NCBI RefSeq assembly: GCF_048323675.1
Contig: NZ_JBLWFK010000002.1
Span: forward strand, 434,001 to 498,000
Origin: Mangrovimicrobium sp048323675
GTDB lineage: Bacteria; Pseudomonadota; Gammaproteobacteria; Pseudomonadales; Halieaceae
Length of the DNA stretch: 64,000 nt
Direction: 5' to 3'
Shown: positions 8,602 to 17,598 of the stretch, one piece after another
Layout of the letters: each line of letters begins with the position of its first letter
Numbering within the stretch: position 1 is the first letter of the stretch
The notes under the pieces: model-generated
Database searches by the model: none
The model's input: only the letters and a program-made list of their open reading frames with translations
What the model was told of the DNA's origin: nothing
Position numbers and translations under genes: made by a program

Positions 8602-8907
8602 ATGACTTTTTTGCGCAAAATCCTGCTTCTTGTCGTGCTGCTGGCGATGCTCTCAGTCGGCGTCCTGTTCGCCGTGCAGAACGAAGTGCTGGTGCCCCTG
8701 GATCTCCTGGTATACCGCTTCGAAGCCCATAGCCTTGCACTCTGGCTGCTGCTGGCCTTCGCCCTTGGCGGTATCTTCGGCCTGCTGGCCTCCAGCCTGA
8801 TCCTGCTGCGCCAGCGCACCTCGCTGGGTTCTACCCGCCGGCAACTGAACCAGGCCCGTGCGGAGGTCGACAGGCTGCGCACTGCCGGCCTGCAAAGCGG
8901 TGAATGA
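8602..8907 (+). CDS. lapA: LapA family inner-membrane protein (DUF1049)
   Basis: Lipopolysaccharide assembly protein A; in E. coli it works with LapB and the FtsH protease to control LpxC and so LPS synthesis. The 101 residues show two transmembrane helices (about 5-25 and 45-68) with VLFAVQNEVLVPLDLLVY between them, a DUF1049 signature, and a charged C-terminal coiled coil. The stop overlaps the lapB start, as in E. coli lapAB. Confidence 0.9.
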   Translation: MTFLRKILLLVVLLAMLSVGVLFAVQNEVLVPLDLLVYRFEAHSLALWLLLAFALGGIFGLLASSLILLRQRTSLGSTRRQLNQARAEVDRLRTAGLQSGE

Positions 8908-10093
8908 TTTTCTCGTATTCGGCCTGCTGTTCGCTGCGGTAGCCATTGGCTGGTATCTCGGACGCCGCAGTCGCGATGATAAATCCGAACTGCCGGGGGA
9001 GTACTACCGCGGCTTTCGCTTCCTCCTCGACGGCGGCCACGACAACGCGATAGACGCCTTTATCGACGCCCTCGAAGTCAACAGCGATACCCTCGAAACC
9101 CATATCGCCCTCGGCAAGTTGCTGCGCCAGCGCGGCGAGGTGGCCCGCGCCATCCGGGTGCACCAGAACCTGTTGGCGCGTCCGAGCCTGCCGCGGGCGC
9201 AGGTTGAACAGGCCCACCTGGAACTCGCCAGGGACTACATTTCCGCGGGACTTCTCGACCGGGCAGAGCGCCTGTTGCTCGACCTGGGCACCGAATCCCG
9301 GGAATTGCGCCGCAAGGCCTGGCGCTACCTGCTGGAGATCTACCAGAGCGAGCGCGACTGGGGCCAGGCCATCGAAGTGGCCCGCAAGCTTCTCCCGCGC
9401 AAGGGCTTCCTCGGTTCCGGTGTCGAAGTCGACGAACCCGGGCAGGCGGTTCCGGTGATACTCGCGCACTATTACTGTGAACTCGCCGAGGACAAGCGGG
9501 ACAAGGGCGACATCGATGCCGCCAGGGAATTGCTGCAACTGGCGCTGGAATATGACGCCGACTGTGTGCGTGCCTCGATCCTGCTGGGCAGTGTCGAACG
9601 CCAGTCCGGCCGATACCGGCAGGCGATCAAGGCCCTGCGGCGGGTGCAGCGCCAGGACCCGGATTACGTCTACGAAACGGTGCCGGCCCTGCGCGACTGT
9701 TACCAGGCCCTCGGCGACAGCCGCTCCCTGCGGGTCTACCTGCGGGACTGCCTCGACGAACATCCCTCGCCACCGCTGGTGCTGGCGGTGACCGAGGCAC
9801 TGCAGCAGGCCGACGGGCCGGAAGAGGCCTACCGCTTCCTGGTCACCGAACTGGAGCGCCTGCCGTCCCTGCGCGGTGTCGAAAAACTGCTGCAACTCGA
9901 AGCCGGCGCCACAGCGGGCGAAAAGCGCGCCGGACTGCAGCGCCTGCAGGGGCTCGTCCGTCGCCTGCTCGAACAACGGCCGACCTATCGCTGCAGCCAC
10001 TGTGGTTTTTCCGGCAGGCAGTTGCACTGGTTCTGCCCCGGATGCCGTTACTGGGGTACCCTGAAGAATATACGTGGCACGACTATGGAATAG
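8900..10093 (+). CDS. lapB: lipopolysaccharide assembly protein LapB (TPR and rubredoxin-like)
   Basis: Membrane-anchored TPR protein that links FtsH to LpxC. I take GTG at 8900, overlapping the lapA stop, because the protein then opens with the expected N-terminal helix (VNDFLVFGLLFAAVAIGWYLG); this gives 397 residues against about 389 in E. coli. After the anchor come GEYYRGFRFLLDGGHDNAIDAF and successive TPR repeats to about residue 350. The C-terminal rubredoxin-type metal site is visible as CSHCGFSG and CPGCRYWG. An in-frame start further upstream would add only lapA shadow sequence. Confidence 0.95.
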   Translation: MNDFLVFGLLFAAVAIGWYLGRRSRDDKSELPGEYYRGFRFLLDGGHDNAIDAFIDALEVNSDTLETHIALGKLLRQRGEVARAIRVHQNLLARPSLPRAQVEQAHLELARDYISAGLLDRAERLLLDLGTESRELRRKAWRYLLEIYQSERDWGQAIEVARKLLPRKGFLGSGVEVDEPGQAVPVILAHYYCELAEDKRDKGDIDAARELLQLALEYDADCVRASILLGSVERQSGRYRQAIKALRRVQRQDPDYVYETVPALRDCYQALGDSRSLRVYLRDCLDEHPSPPLVLAVTEALQQADGPEEAYRFLVTELERLPSLRGVEKLLQLEAGATAGEKRAGLQRLQGLVRRLLEQRPTYRCSHCGFSGRQLHWFCPGCRYWGTLKNIRGTTME

Positions 10094-10121
10094 TCGGCGC
10101 ACAGCAATTTGTGGAGGAACA

Positions 10122-10823
10122 ATGTCTGATAATCCGGTGATCGTCGCCCTCGACTATCCCACTGCCGAACCGGCGCTGCAGCTTGTACAACAGCTCGACC
10201 CGGCACTCTGCCGCCTCAAGATCGGCAAGGAACTGTTTACCCGCTGCGGACCGGCGCTGGTGGAAGATATCCAGTCCCGCGGGTTCCAGATTTTTCTCGA
10301 TCTCAAGTTCCACGATATACCCAACACCGTCGCTGGTGCGGTGCGCGCCGCCGCCGGCCTGGGCGTGTGGATGGTGAATGTCCATGCCTCGGGCGGTCGG
10401 CGCATGATGGAGGCCGCCGCGGAAACACTGGCCGGCCTGCAGCAGAGGCCGCTGCTCATCGCCGTTACCGTGCTGACCAGCATGACCGAACAGGACCTGC
10501 AGGAAACCGGTTGCGAGGAAAGCCTCGAACAGCGGGTCAGCCGCCTCGCCGGGTTGACCGCGGATAGCGGGCTGGATGGGGTGGTTTGTTCGGCCCGTGA
10601 GGCCACCCGACTGAAAGCTGAACGGGGCGCCGGCTTCGCACTGGTCACGCCGGGGATACGCCTGGCTGGCGACAGCGCCGGGGACCAGCGCCGGGTGCTC
10701 ACCCCGGCGGACGCGCTGGCGGCGGGGTCGGACTACCTGGTGATCGGCCGCTCGATTACGGCAGCGGCCGACCCGCTGGCGGCACTGCAGCGGGTGCACG
10801 CGGAACTCTCGCAGGTTCAATAG
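10122..10823 (+). CDS. pyrF: orotidine 5'-phosphate decarboxylase
   Basis: Last step of UMP synthesis: decarboxylates OMP. The ATG at 10122 is preceded by a good Shine-Dalgarno (GGAGG) and gives 233 residues, the normal length. The catalytic D-x-K-x-x-D set is D60, K62 and D65 in FLDLKFHDIPNTV. VVCSAREA, FALVTPGIRLAG and YLVIGRSIT build the phosphate-binding end of the barrel. lapB-pyrF adjacency is common in gammaproteobacteria. Confidence 0.97.
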   Translation: MSDNPVIVALDYPTAEPALQLVQQLDPALCRLKIGKELFTRCGPALVEDIQSRGFQIFLDLKFHDIPNTVAGAVRAAAGLGVWMVNVHASGGRRMMEAAAETLAGLQQRPLLIAVTVLTSMTEQDLQETGCEESLEQRVSRLAGLTADSGLDGVVCSAREATRLKAERGAGFALVTPGIRLAGDSAGDQRRVLTPADALAAGSDYLVIGRSITAAADPLAALQRVHAELSQVQ

Positions 10824-10873
10824 CATCAAATACGGGCAAGCGGCTCCCGGCGCAATCCGGCCTGCTAAACTGA

Positions 10874-10920
10874 CTCCCTGATACGGATGCCTGCAAGGAT
10901 GCAGTTAACTGATCAGGGAG
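10874..10920 (+). promoter_or_regulatory. leader hairpin covering the comEA-like Shine-Dalgarno
   Basis: Two nested perfect inverted repeats lie just before the ComEA-like gene. The outer pair is CTCCCTGAT (10874-10882) with ATCAGGGAG (10912-10920). The inner pair is CTGCA (10891-10895) with TGCAG (10900-10904) and loop AGGA. The right outer arm contains AGGGAG, the only good Shine-Dalgarno, seven bases before the ATG at 10928. If the RNA folds as drawn, ribosome access would be blocked. The repeats are directly visible; control of translation is inference. Confidence 0.5.
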
Positions 10921-10927
10921 ATCACCT

Positions 10928-11269
10928 ATGAATACAAACCGACTCGTAAATACCAAGGCGGATTCCGGGCGCACTGTCAGCGGCCGGCTGTTCGCAGTTC
11001 TCGTATTGCTTTGCAGCCTCAGTTTGCTGCCCGTTCAGGCGGTTTACGCGGAAACGGCCCAGGAAACTGCCAGCGTTGTAAACATCAACGTCGCCGATGC
11101 GAAGGCACTGGCGACAGCATTGAAAGGCGTGGGCCTGAGCCGCGCCGAGGATATCGTGAAATACCGCGAGGAATATGGGCCCTTTACCACGGTCGAGCAA
11201 CTCGCCGAGGTCAGGGGTATCGGCCTGGCTACCGTTGAAAAAAACCGCGACCGGATAACACTGGAATAA
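10928..11269 (+). CDS. ComEA-family exported helix-hairpin-helix protein
   Basis: 113 residues with a signal peptide or N-terminal anchor (about 21-42, RLFAVLVLLCSLSLLPVQAVYA) followed by one HhH2 module: VNINVADAKALATALKGVG...SRAEDIVKYREEYGPFTTVEQLAEVRGIG. This is the ComEA fold, which binds double-stranded DNA in the periplasm during natural uptake. Many such proteins are of unproven function and are annotated only as helix-hairpin-helix or ComEA family. The ATG is set by AGGGAG seven bases upstream, which lies inside the leader hairpin. Confidence 0.85.
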   Translation: MNTNRLVNTKADSGRTVSGRLFAVLVLLCSLSLLPVQAVYAETAQETASVVNINVADAKALATALKGVGLSRAEDIVKYREEYGPFTTVEQLAEVRGIGLATVEKNRDRITLE

Positions 11270-11290
11270 CGCCGCGGCATCCGTATCATC

Positions 11291-11308
11291 TGGGGGCTTA
11301 TGCCCCCA
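11291..11308 (+). other. perfect GC hairpin between comEA-like gene and epimerase
   Basis: TGGGGGC (11291-11297), loop TTAT, GCCCCCA (11302-11308): a perfect 7-base stem with no T-run. It ends 17 bases before the next ATG and 21 bases after the previous stop. It may be a weak terminator or a structure limiting translation of the epimerase gene. Confidence 0.4.
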
Positions 11309-11325
11309 ATCCAAGTTTATATTGC

Positions 11326-12255
11326 ATGAAAGCCCTGGTAACCGGCGCGAGCGGTTTTATCGGACAGCAACTCTGCGCCCGCCTGTCGGGGCAGGGCAGG
11401 GAACTCCTGCCCTTCAGCCTGGGTGGCGGCAGCCTGCCCAGCGGCCAGCGAATCCTTCCCCTCGACCTCACCAATGAATCAGTCTCAGCGCGACACCTGC
11501 GCGAGGCACACACGGTTTTTCACCTGGCGGGCATTGCCCACCGGGCAGCTGCTGGACAGGCTTACGACGCCGTAAATCATCGGGCAGTAATAGAACTCGC
11601 CACACGGGCAGCGGACGCGGGCGTGCGCAGTTTTATCTTTCTCAGCAGCGTCAAGGCTATGGGGGAGAGTGCCACAGCCGCCCCCCGGGATGAAGATGAC
11701 TGCATTCGGCCCGACGAGCCCTACGGCCTGTCCAAGTGGCAGGCGGAGCAGTCGCTGCGCGCGGCCTTTGCCGATACAGGTATGGCGGTCTACATTCTGC
11801 GCCCGGCACTGGTGTACGGGCCGCAGGCGAAGGGCAACCTGCACCTGCTCGGACGCCTGGTGGCAGCGGGCCTGCCGCGACCTCCCGCTCTCGGCGCCCG
11901 CTCCATGGTCGCGCTGGCCGACCTGGTAGAACTGATGTTACTGGCGGAGCGCGAAGCCCGGCCCGGCGTACATACGCTGATCGCCGCGGACGGGGAATCC
12001 TACAGTACCCGGCGCATCTACGACGCCCTGCGCATGGCCGCTGGCAAGGCGCGGGCGCACAGCTGGCTGCCGCAATGGGCCTGGCGCGGTGGTGCGGGCC
12101 TCGTCGATATTCTCCGGCCCGGCCCGGAGCCCACCTGGCAGAAGCTTTTTGGCACCGAGCTCTACAGCAACCAGCGCGCCCGGCAACAGCTCGGCTGGGT
12201 GCCGCAGCAAACCTTTGAAGCGATGCTGGCTGCAGGCGGCGCCGCTGCATGTTGA
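11326..12255 (+). CDS. NAD-dependent epimerase/dehydratase (surface sugar)
   Basis: Short-chain dehydrogenase/reductase of the extended type, 309 residues. The N-terminal NAD site is VTGASGFIGQQL. The catalytic Tyr-x3-Lys is YGLSK, with the upstream serine in FLSSVKAMGE. It is similar in style to WbpV/WbfT-type UDP-GlcNAc or UDP-GalNAc 4-epimerases that sit next to WecA-like transferases. The stop region overlaps the transferase start by seven bases. Its role in making a nucleotide sugar for O-antigen or capsule is inferred from context; the exact substrate cannot be read from sequence. Confidence 0.85.
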   Translation: MKALVTGASGFIGQQLCARLSGQGRELLPFSLGGGSLPSGQRILPLDLTNESVSARHLREAHTVFHLAGIAHRAAAGQAYDAVNHRAVIELATRAADAGVRSFIFLSSVKAMGESATAAPRDEDDCIRPDEPYGLSKWQAEQSLRAAFADTGMAVYILRPALVYGPQAKGNLHLLGRLVAAGLPRPPALGARSMVALADLVELMLLAEREARPGVHTLIAADGESYSTRRIYDALRMAAGKARAHSWLPQWAWRGGAGLVDILRPGPEPTWQKLFGTELYSNQRARQQLGWVPQQTFEAMLAAGGAAAC

Positions 12256-13235
12256 GCCTCCCACTGATCGCGATCTGCCTCTCCGCTGTGGCCTGTGGCG
12301 CCTACCGCTACGCGGCACTGCACTGGCGCATTCTCGACCAGCCCAATCACCGCAGTTCCCACGCAACCCCCACACCCCACGGCGGGGGACTGCCGATGAT
12401 GCTGGCGCTGTGTGCAACAGCCCTGGTGGCAGTTTTGACAGGCTGGGACATAGGCGGGAACTACCTGTGGCTCCTCGCCATTGCCATGGGGCTCGTCGTC
12501 GTCGGGGTCGTCGATGATATACAGGGTTTGCCGGTACGCGTGCGGCTGGCGATTTACCTGCTCGCCTGCCTGCTCGCGCTGCCGCTGGCGCTCGGCGCGC
12601 CTGGGACCTGGCCGCCTGCCATCTGGTGGGCGTCGCCACTGCTGCTGGTCGGCCTGCTCTGGCTGGTCAACCTGTACAATTTCATGGACGGGATCGATGG
12701 TCTGGCGGCAACCCAGTGCATCCTGGCGGCCGGCACCGCCGCATTGCTGGTGCTGCTGGGCGGGGGCGATGCGGGTTATGCCCTGGCCTGCCTGTCGCTT
12801 GCCGGGGTGCACGCGGGCTTCCTGGCCTGGAACTGGCCACCCGCCCGCCTGTTCATGGGCGATGCCGGCAGCGTGTCCACCGGGTTCCTGCTCGGTGCCC
12901 TGGCGTTGCTGGGCGCCGGACAGGGGGCTCTCCCGCTGGCCTGCTGGCTCATCCTGCTGGCGGGGTTCATTACTGATGCCAGCGTAACCTTGCTCTGGCG
13001 GGCGTGCACCGGCCAGGACATAGCCAGCCCGCATCGCCTGCACGCCTACCAGCGGCTCAGCCGGGTTTTCGGCGGGCACCGCCCCGTGGTTTTCCTGCTG
13101 CTCGGGCTGCACCTGATCTGGCTGGCGCCACTCGCCACGCTCGCGGCGAGTTTTCCGGAGATAAGTTCCTATTTGGTAATTTTGGCATATATTCCGCTTC
13201 TGCCTGGCATGGCTAAAGCACTGCGATTGGGCTAG
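12249..13235 (+). CDS. WecA/WbpL-like undecaprenyl-phosphate sugar-1-phosphate transferase
   Basis: Polytopic inner-membrane enzyme of glycosyltransferase family 4 that starts lipid-linked glycan synthesis by moving a sugar-1-phosphate to undecaprenyl phosphate. The 328 residues contain about ten hydrophobic helices. Family motifs are RSSHATPTPHGGGLP, VGVVDDIQGLP (the magnesium-site DD), LYNFMDGIDGLAA, and FMGDAGSVSTGF with the catalytic Asp. A His-rich loop, SPHRLHAYQRLSR, near the C-terminus matches the carbohydrate-recognition loop. It overlaps the upstream epimerase by seven bases and is followed by the WbpM-like gene. Confidence 0.9.
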   Translation: MLSLPLIAICLSAVACGAYRYAALHWRILDQPNHRSSHATPTPHGGGLPMMLALCATALVAVLTGWDIGGNYLWLLAIAMGLVVVGVVDDIQGLPVRVRLAIYLLACLLALPLALGAPGTWPPAIWWASPLLLVGLLWLVNLYNFMDGIDGLAATQCILAAGTAALLVLLGGGDAGYALACLSLAGVHAGFLAWNWPPARLFMGDAGSVSTGFLLGALALLGAGQGALPLACWLILLAGFITDASVTLLWRACTGQDIASPHRLHAYQRLSRVFGGHRPVVFLLLGLHLIWLAPLATLAASFPEISSYLVILAYIPLLPGMAKALRLG

Positions 13236-13313
13236 TATCATTCTTGGGCCGCAATACCTACAAAGTTCCATTTTCCAGTGGCCCCGATCAGACCAGAAGA
13301 GTGAGGAAGGGGC

Positions 13314-15341
13314 TTGCTGAACTTTTGTGGCCGTTTAGTGACGCGCTCGGTTTCCGGAATTATCGGAGGCCTGCGGGACGGTCTTGAACGCATAATCCAG
13401 CTCCCCCGAAACATCAAACAGGCCTGCCTCCTCGCCATCGACATGAGCTTCGTCGCCTTTGCTATCTGGGCGGCAGTGGCCTTCCGCTATGGCAGTACCG
13501 ACTTCCTCTTCGGCCCTGTGGAAATTTTCTGCGCCGGGTTCACGGTCATTGTCAGCGCATTTATTTTCCTGCGCCTCGGACTCTATCGCGCGGTCATCCG
13601 CTTCATGGGCCAGCAGGCCATCTGGGCGGTCATTACTGCCGTCAGTTACTCGACCCTGATTCTCGGCGCCACCATTTTCTTCACCCAGGCCCAGGTGCCC
13701 CGGTCGATGCCCTTTATCTACTGGGGTATCGCCCTGCTGGGAATCGGCGGCATGCGCCTGAGCGTGCGCGCCTACTATCAGGCCAAGCTGCGCTCCATGT
13801 CGGAGAACGTGCTGATCTACGGCGCCGGTGAATCCGGCAGGCAGCTCCTCACAGCGTTGAACCACGGGGACCAGTACCGGGCGGTGGCCTTCGTCGACGA
13901 CGACCAGCGCCTGCACTATTCGGTGATCAACGGGCTCCAGGTGGTGCCTCCGGTAGAGATCGAACAACTGATCGCCCAGCACGACATTACCCAGGTGCTG
14001 CTCGCCGTACCCTCGGCATCTCCCGAGCGGCGCAAGGAGATCATCAACTCGCTGGTCGGCCTGCCCGTCTATGTGCGCACCGTCCCGCGGATTACCGAAC
14101 TGGTGACCGGGGAGGCCAGCGTCAACCAGATCCAGGATATCGACCTCGACGACCTGCTGGGTCGCGACCCTGTCCCTCCGCACCCCGAACTGATCGATCG
14201 CTGTATCACCGGCAAGGTGGTGATGGTGACCGGGGCAGGTGGCTCCATCGGTTCCGAGCTGTGCCGGCAGATCGTGCTCTCCAGCCCCAGTGAACTGATC
14301 CTGCTCGATAACAGCGAGTACGCGCTGTACAACGTCGAGCGCGAACTGCGCGAGCTGATGAGCCCAGCCAACCTCGATTTCAAGATGGTGGCGCTGCTCG
14401 GTTCGGTACAGGACGGGCGTCGCCTGGAGAGTATTTTCCGCACCTTCCGGGTGGACACGGTCTACCACGCGGCCGCCTACAAGCACGTGCCGATGGTTGA
14501 GTACAACGTGGCCGAGGGCGTCGCCAACAATGTTTTCGGCACCTGGTATTCCGCCCAGGCGGCGCGCAAGGCCGGTGTGGCGACCTTCGTCCTGGTGTCT
14601 ACCGACAAGGCAGTCCGGCCCACCAACATCATGGGCGCATCCAAGCGCTTCGCGGAGATGATCCTGCAGGGCCTCGCCCAGCGCGATACCAAGACCCGCT
14701 TCTGCATGGTGCGCTTTGGCAATGTGCTGGGTTCGTCCGGCTCGGTGGTTCCCCTGTTCCGCGAACAGATCGAGAACGGCGGCCCGGTCACCGTGACCCA
14801 CCCCGAAGTCACCCGCTATTTCATGAGCATCAAGGAAGCCGCCCAGCTGGTATTGCAGGCCAGTGCCATGGGGACCGGCGGCGATGTTTTCGTGCTGGAC
14901 ATGGGTGAACCGGTGCGCATCGTCGACCTGGCGCGGCGCATGATCCGCCTCAGCGGCTACGAAACCGACCACGACTCCCATGTCGGCGAGCACATCGACA
15001 TCGAGTTCATCGGCCTGCGGCCCGGTGAAAAGCTCTACGAGGAATTACTGCTCGGCAGTAACGTGGCCGGCACGGGACACCCGATGATCATGCGCGCCGA
15101 GGAAGAGTGTCTCAGCTACGGCCAGATCCACAGCTATGTCACCGACCTGATGCACTACTGCGATGCCCTGGATTGTGTCGGCATTACCTCGGTACTGCGC
15201 AAGGCGGTCAGCGGCTTCAGCGACCACGAGGTTCGCCACGACCATATCTGGAACCGCCAGTCAGAGATCGGCGAGGTGCCCCGCGCGCCCGCCCGTGCGG
15301 TGTCCAACGTCAAGGAACTGTTCCCCGAAAAATCCTCCTGA
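13314..15341 (+). CDS. WbpM/FlaA1-like nucleoside-diphosphate sugar 4,6-dehydratase
   Basis: Membrane-bound UDP-HexNAc 4,6-dehydratase of the WbpM type, used for UDP-QuiNAc/FucNAc-type sugars in O-antigen or glycan synthesis. The 675 residues match the long form. There are four N-terminal transmembrane helices (about 40-160), a first Rossmann-like domain (NVLIYGAGESGRQLL), and a second catalytic domain opening with VMVTGAGGSIGSELCRQ. STDKAVRPTNIMGASKR carries the catalytic residues; the long forms have Met where short SDRs have Tyr. The start at 13314 is TTG after GAGGAAGGGG; GTG at 13338 is an alternative. It completes a three-gene polysaccharide set. Confidence 0.92.
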   Translation: MLNFCGRLVTRSVSGIIGGLRDGLERIIQLPRNIKQACLLAIDMSFVAFAIWAAVAFRYGSTDFLFGPVEIFCAGFTVIVSAFIFLRLGLYRAVIRFMGQQAIWAVITAVSYSTLILGATIFFTQAQVPRSMPFIYWGIALLGIGGMRLSVRAYYQAKLRSMSENVLIYGAGESGRQLLTALNHGDQYRAVAFVDDDQRLHYSVINGLQVVPPVEIEQLIAQHDITQVLLAVPSASPERRKEIINSLVGLPVYVRTVPRITELVTGEASVNQIQDIDLDDLLGRDPVPPHPELIDRCITGKVVMVTGAGGSIGSELCRQIVLSSPSELILLDNSEYALYNVERELRELMSPANLDFKMVALLGSVQDGRRLESIFRTFRVDTVYHAAAYKHVPMVEYNVAEGVANNVFGTWYSAQAARKAGVATFVLVSTDKAVRPTNIMGASKRFAEMILQGLAQRDTKTRFCMVRFGNVLGSSGSVVPLFREQIENGGPVTVTHPEVTRYFMSIKEAAQLVLQASAMGTGGDVFVLDMGEPVRIVDLARRMIRLSGYETDHDSHVGEHIDIEFIGLRPGEKLYEELLLGSNVAGTGHPMIMRAEEECLSYGQIHSYVTDLMHYCDALDCVGITSVLRKAVSGFSDHEVRHDHIWNRQSEIGEVPRAPARAVSNVKELFPEKSS

Positions 15342-15343
15342 GG

Positions 15344-15754
15344 TCAGTCCTCGATATCGTCCACATCGACCTGCCCGGACAGGCGCCGGCGGATATGCGA
15401 CCAGGACATTCCCACACCCAGTATCAGCGATATGAGTATCAGTACTACCCAGCTCATCGTGCTGCTGGAATCCAGGCTGAGCCAGCCAATATCCACCAGC
15501 AACCAGACCACACAGGCAAAAAATACCGCCCCGAGGATAATGCCCAGCCAGCCGAGGGAGAGAAATGTCGCGCGCAGGAAGATGATCCAGCCGATGAGCA
15601 GGACAACCCCGACCAGTGCCGGTATCGGACCAAACTCGGTATGCATCACCCAGGACACGTAGCAGTAAGCCGTGGGGTTGTAGGTGCCGAGCACCAGTAA
15701 CAGGGCAAACAGCCAGCGGCTGACGATACTCAGGGCGTTGAAGTCCTTGGCCAT
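15344..15754 (-). CDS. small inner-membrane protein, DUF6524-like
   Basis: 136 residues with four hydrophobic helices (about 11-30, 42-60, 65-85, 98-117) and an acidic C-terminal tail. The N-terminus MAKDFNALSIVSRWLFALLL is typical of a family I recall as DUF6524, found in marine proteobacteria; that assignment is from memory. No catalytic motif is visible and the function is unknown. It converges on the WbpM-like gene with only two bases between the stops. Confidence 0.75.
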   Translation of the reverse strand: MAKDFNALSIVSRWLFALLLVLGTYNPTAYCYVSWVMHTEFGPIPALVGVVLLIGWIIFLRATFLSLGWLGIILGAVFFACVVWLLVDIGWLSLDSSSTMSWVVLILISLILGVGMSWSHIRRRLSGQVDVDDIED

Positions 15755-15941
15755 TTGTTGGTCCCTCGGGTATGGAATCTTACCGGGTCAGAATAGAAGA
15801 GACCCTCGTGTTTAGGCAAGCCGACATCGGCCCGGTAATCCCGGGCTTTGTGCCGCCACCGTTTCTGGCGACACTTCAGGGTTATGGTGCGCCCGGGTGC
15901 TTCCGGCGTATCCTACGGGTCCATTTTCCCGTTTCCAGCCC

Positions 15942-17558
15942 ATGGTCAAACTGAACTCGCTGCTGCTTACCTTGCTGATTGCCGTGCTCGGCTTTGCCGT
16001 CCCCACGGCCTTCGTATTCTGGTTTGCCCAGCAGCAGGGGATGGAAGCCGAGCAGGAGCGCTCGCTGGTCTACGCATCGGAGGTGCTGGCAAAGTCAGAG
16101 ACGGTCGTCACCAGCTTTACCGACCTGGTAACCCGGTTGTCACCGCTGATGGTGGGAAATCCCTGCGATCCAGAAAATCTCGACCTGATGGAGTACGCGT
16201 CGCTTTCGGCCCGGGACATCAAGGCTCTCGGCTACGTTGAAAACAACCAGTTGCTGTGCTCCTCCCTGAACATTCCCGGGCGCACGTTCGACATGGGCAC
16301 AGCGGACTATGTTCTGCCCCTGTCGCCGCCGCTCATGGTCCGCAGCGATGTTTTTATCCCGCGTATCGGCGATATGGAATTCGTGGTTTTCGAACAGGGC
16401 GGTATCTCCGGCATTATCCAGGCGCAGCAACCCCTGGAAGCCGTCGCCGACAGCGAAGACATCCTGGTGGCGGTCTACGGCATTGGTCGCGAACGTTCCC
16501 TGTTCGAGAATGGCGCTATTGGCCTGGACTGGCAGTCACACCTCCCGGAACCCGGAACCTCCGCCAGTTTTGTCGAGGACAACTATATTGTCGCCATCGC
16601 CCGGTCCGTGGACTTCGGGCTGATCGCGGTTGCCGCCCGGCCGACGACCTACCTGCAGGCCTATTCCCAGGAATTGCTGGCCTACCTGCTGCCCATCGGC
16701 CTGATTGCCGGTGCTGTCCTGATCTGGGCTATCGCCTTTCTCTCCCGCCACCAGCTGGCGATGCCGCAGGCGATCAAATCGGGCCTGCGACGTGGCGAGT
16801 TCTACCTCGTCTACCAGCCCATCATCGACCTGAAAACCGGGCGCTGGACAGGCGCGGAGGCCCTGATGCGCTGGCGCCGCTCCAACGGCGAAGTGATCAG
16901 CCCGGAAGTGTTCATGGCGGTGGCAGAGGAGTCCGGGCTGATCCACCTGATGACCGAGCGGCTGTTCGAACTGGTGGAACAGGATGCGCGCAAACTGTTC
17001 GCGCTCCACGATACCTTTCACCTCTCACTCAACCTCGCCGCCTCCGATATTCACGATCCCGCGGTGGTCCCCCGCCTGCAGCAACTGATGCGCAGCTGCA
17101 GGGCCCGCCCCGGCCAGTTGTTCGCGGAAGTCACTGAACGTGGCCTGACCCGGCCAGATCAGGCGATCGACATCATTCACCGACTGCGGGAAGAGGGCAT
17201 TCCGGTCGCGGTCGACGATTTCGGCACCGGGTATTCCAGCCTTTCCTACCTCGAGACCTTCGATCTCGACTACCTGAAAATCGACAAGTTCTTTGTCGAC
17301 TCTATAGAGGCGGACGCCAGTGTCGCGACCAGTACTGTTCTCCTGCATATCATTGAAATGGCAAAGAGCCTGAAACTGCAGATGATTGCCGAGGGGGTCG
17401 AAACTGAAGCACAGCGCGCCGCGCTGCTGGAATATGGCGTGGATTACGCCCAGGGCTGGCTGTTCAGCAAACCGATGAAATGCTCACTGCTGCTGAAGCG
17501 CCTGCGCAATGAAATGAAGCAGGCACCACCTGCCTTGACCGGTATGCACATTCCCTAG
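15942..17558 (+). CDS. CSS-motif EAL-domain c-di-GMP phosphodiesterase
   Basis: Membrane phosphodiesterase that linearises cyclic di-GMP to pGpG. I choose ATG 15942 because a transmembrane helix follows immediately (about 6-30); the frame is open 15 codons upstream. A periplasmic CSS domain (about 31-240) contains the name-giving CSS at residues 106-108. A second helix lies at about 245-266, then the EAL domain. EAL is at 306-308 and DDFGTGYSSL at about 425-434, and the late glutamate in IAEGVE is present, so the domain looks catalytically intact. In E. coli the CSS domain senses periplasmic redox state through cysteines; the same is plausible here. Confidence 0.92.
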   Translation: MVKLNSLLLTLLIAVLGFAVPTAFVFWFAQQQGMEAEQERSLVYASEVLAKSETVVTSFTDLVTRLSPLMVGNPCDPENLDLMEYASLSARDIKALGYVENNQLLCSSLNIPGRTFDMGTADYVLPLSPPLMVRSDVFIPRIGDMEFVVFEQGGISGIIQAQQPLEAVADSEDILVAVYGIGRERSLFENGAIGLDWQSHLPEPGTSASFVEDNYIVAIARSVDFGLIAVAARPTTYLQAYSQELLAYLLPIGLIAGAVLIWAIAFLSRHQLAMPQAIKSGLRRGEFYLVYQPIIDLKTGRWTGAEALMRWRRSNGEVISPEVFMAVAEESGLIHLMTERLFELVEQDARKLFALHDTFHLSLNLAASDIHDPAVVPRLQQLMRSCRARPGQLFAEVTERGLTRPDQAIDIIHRLREEGIPVAVDDFGTGYSSLSYLETFDLDYLKIDKFFVDSIEADASVATSTVLLHIIEMAKSLKLQMIAEGVETEAQRAALLEYGVDYAQGWLFSKPMKCSLLLKRLRNEMKQAPPALTGMHIP

Positions 17559-17598
17559 TCAGGGGGAGGGGCTGCCTGCAGCGCCAGGCCCCCGGTTC

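Noticed and set aside
13335..14993. 552-codon minus-strand frame
   Set aside because: Antisense shadow of the WbpM-like gene; no recognisable domain, histidine- and aspartate-rich shadow composition.
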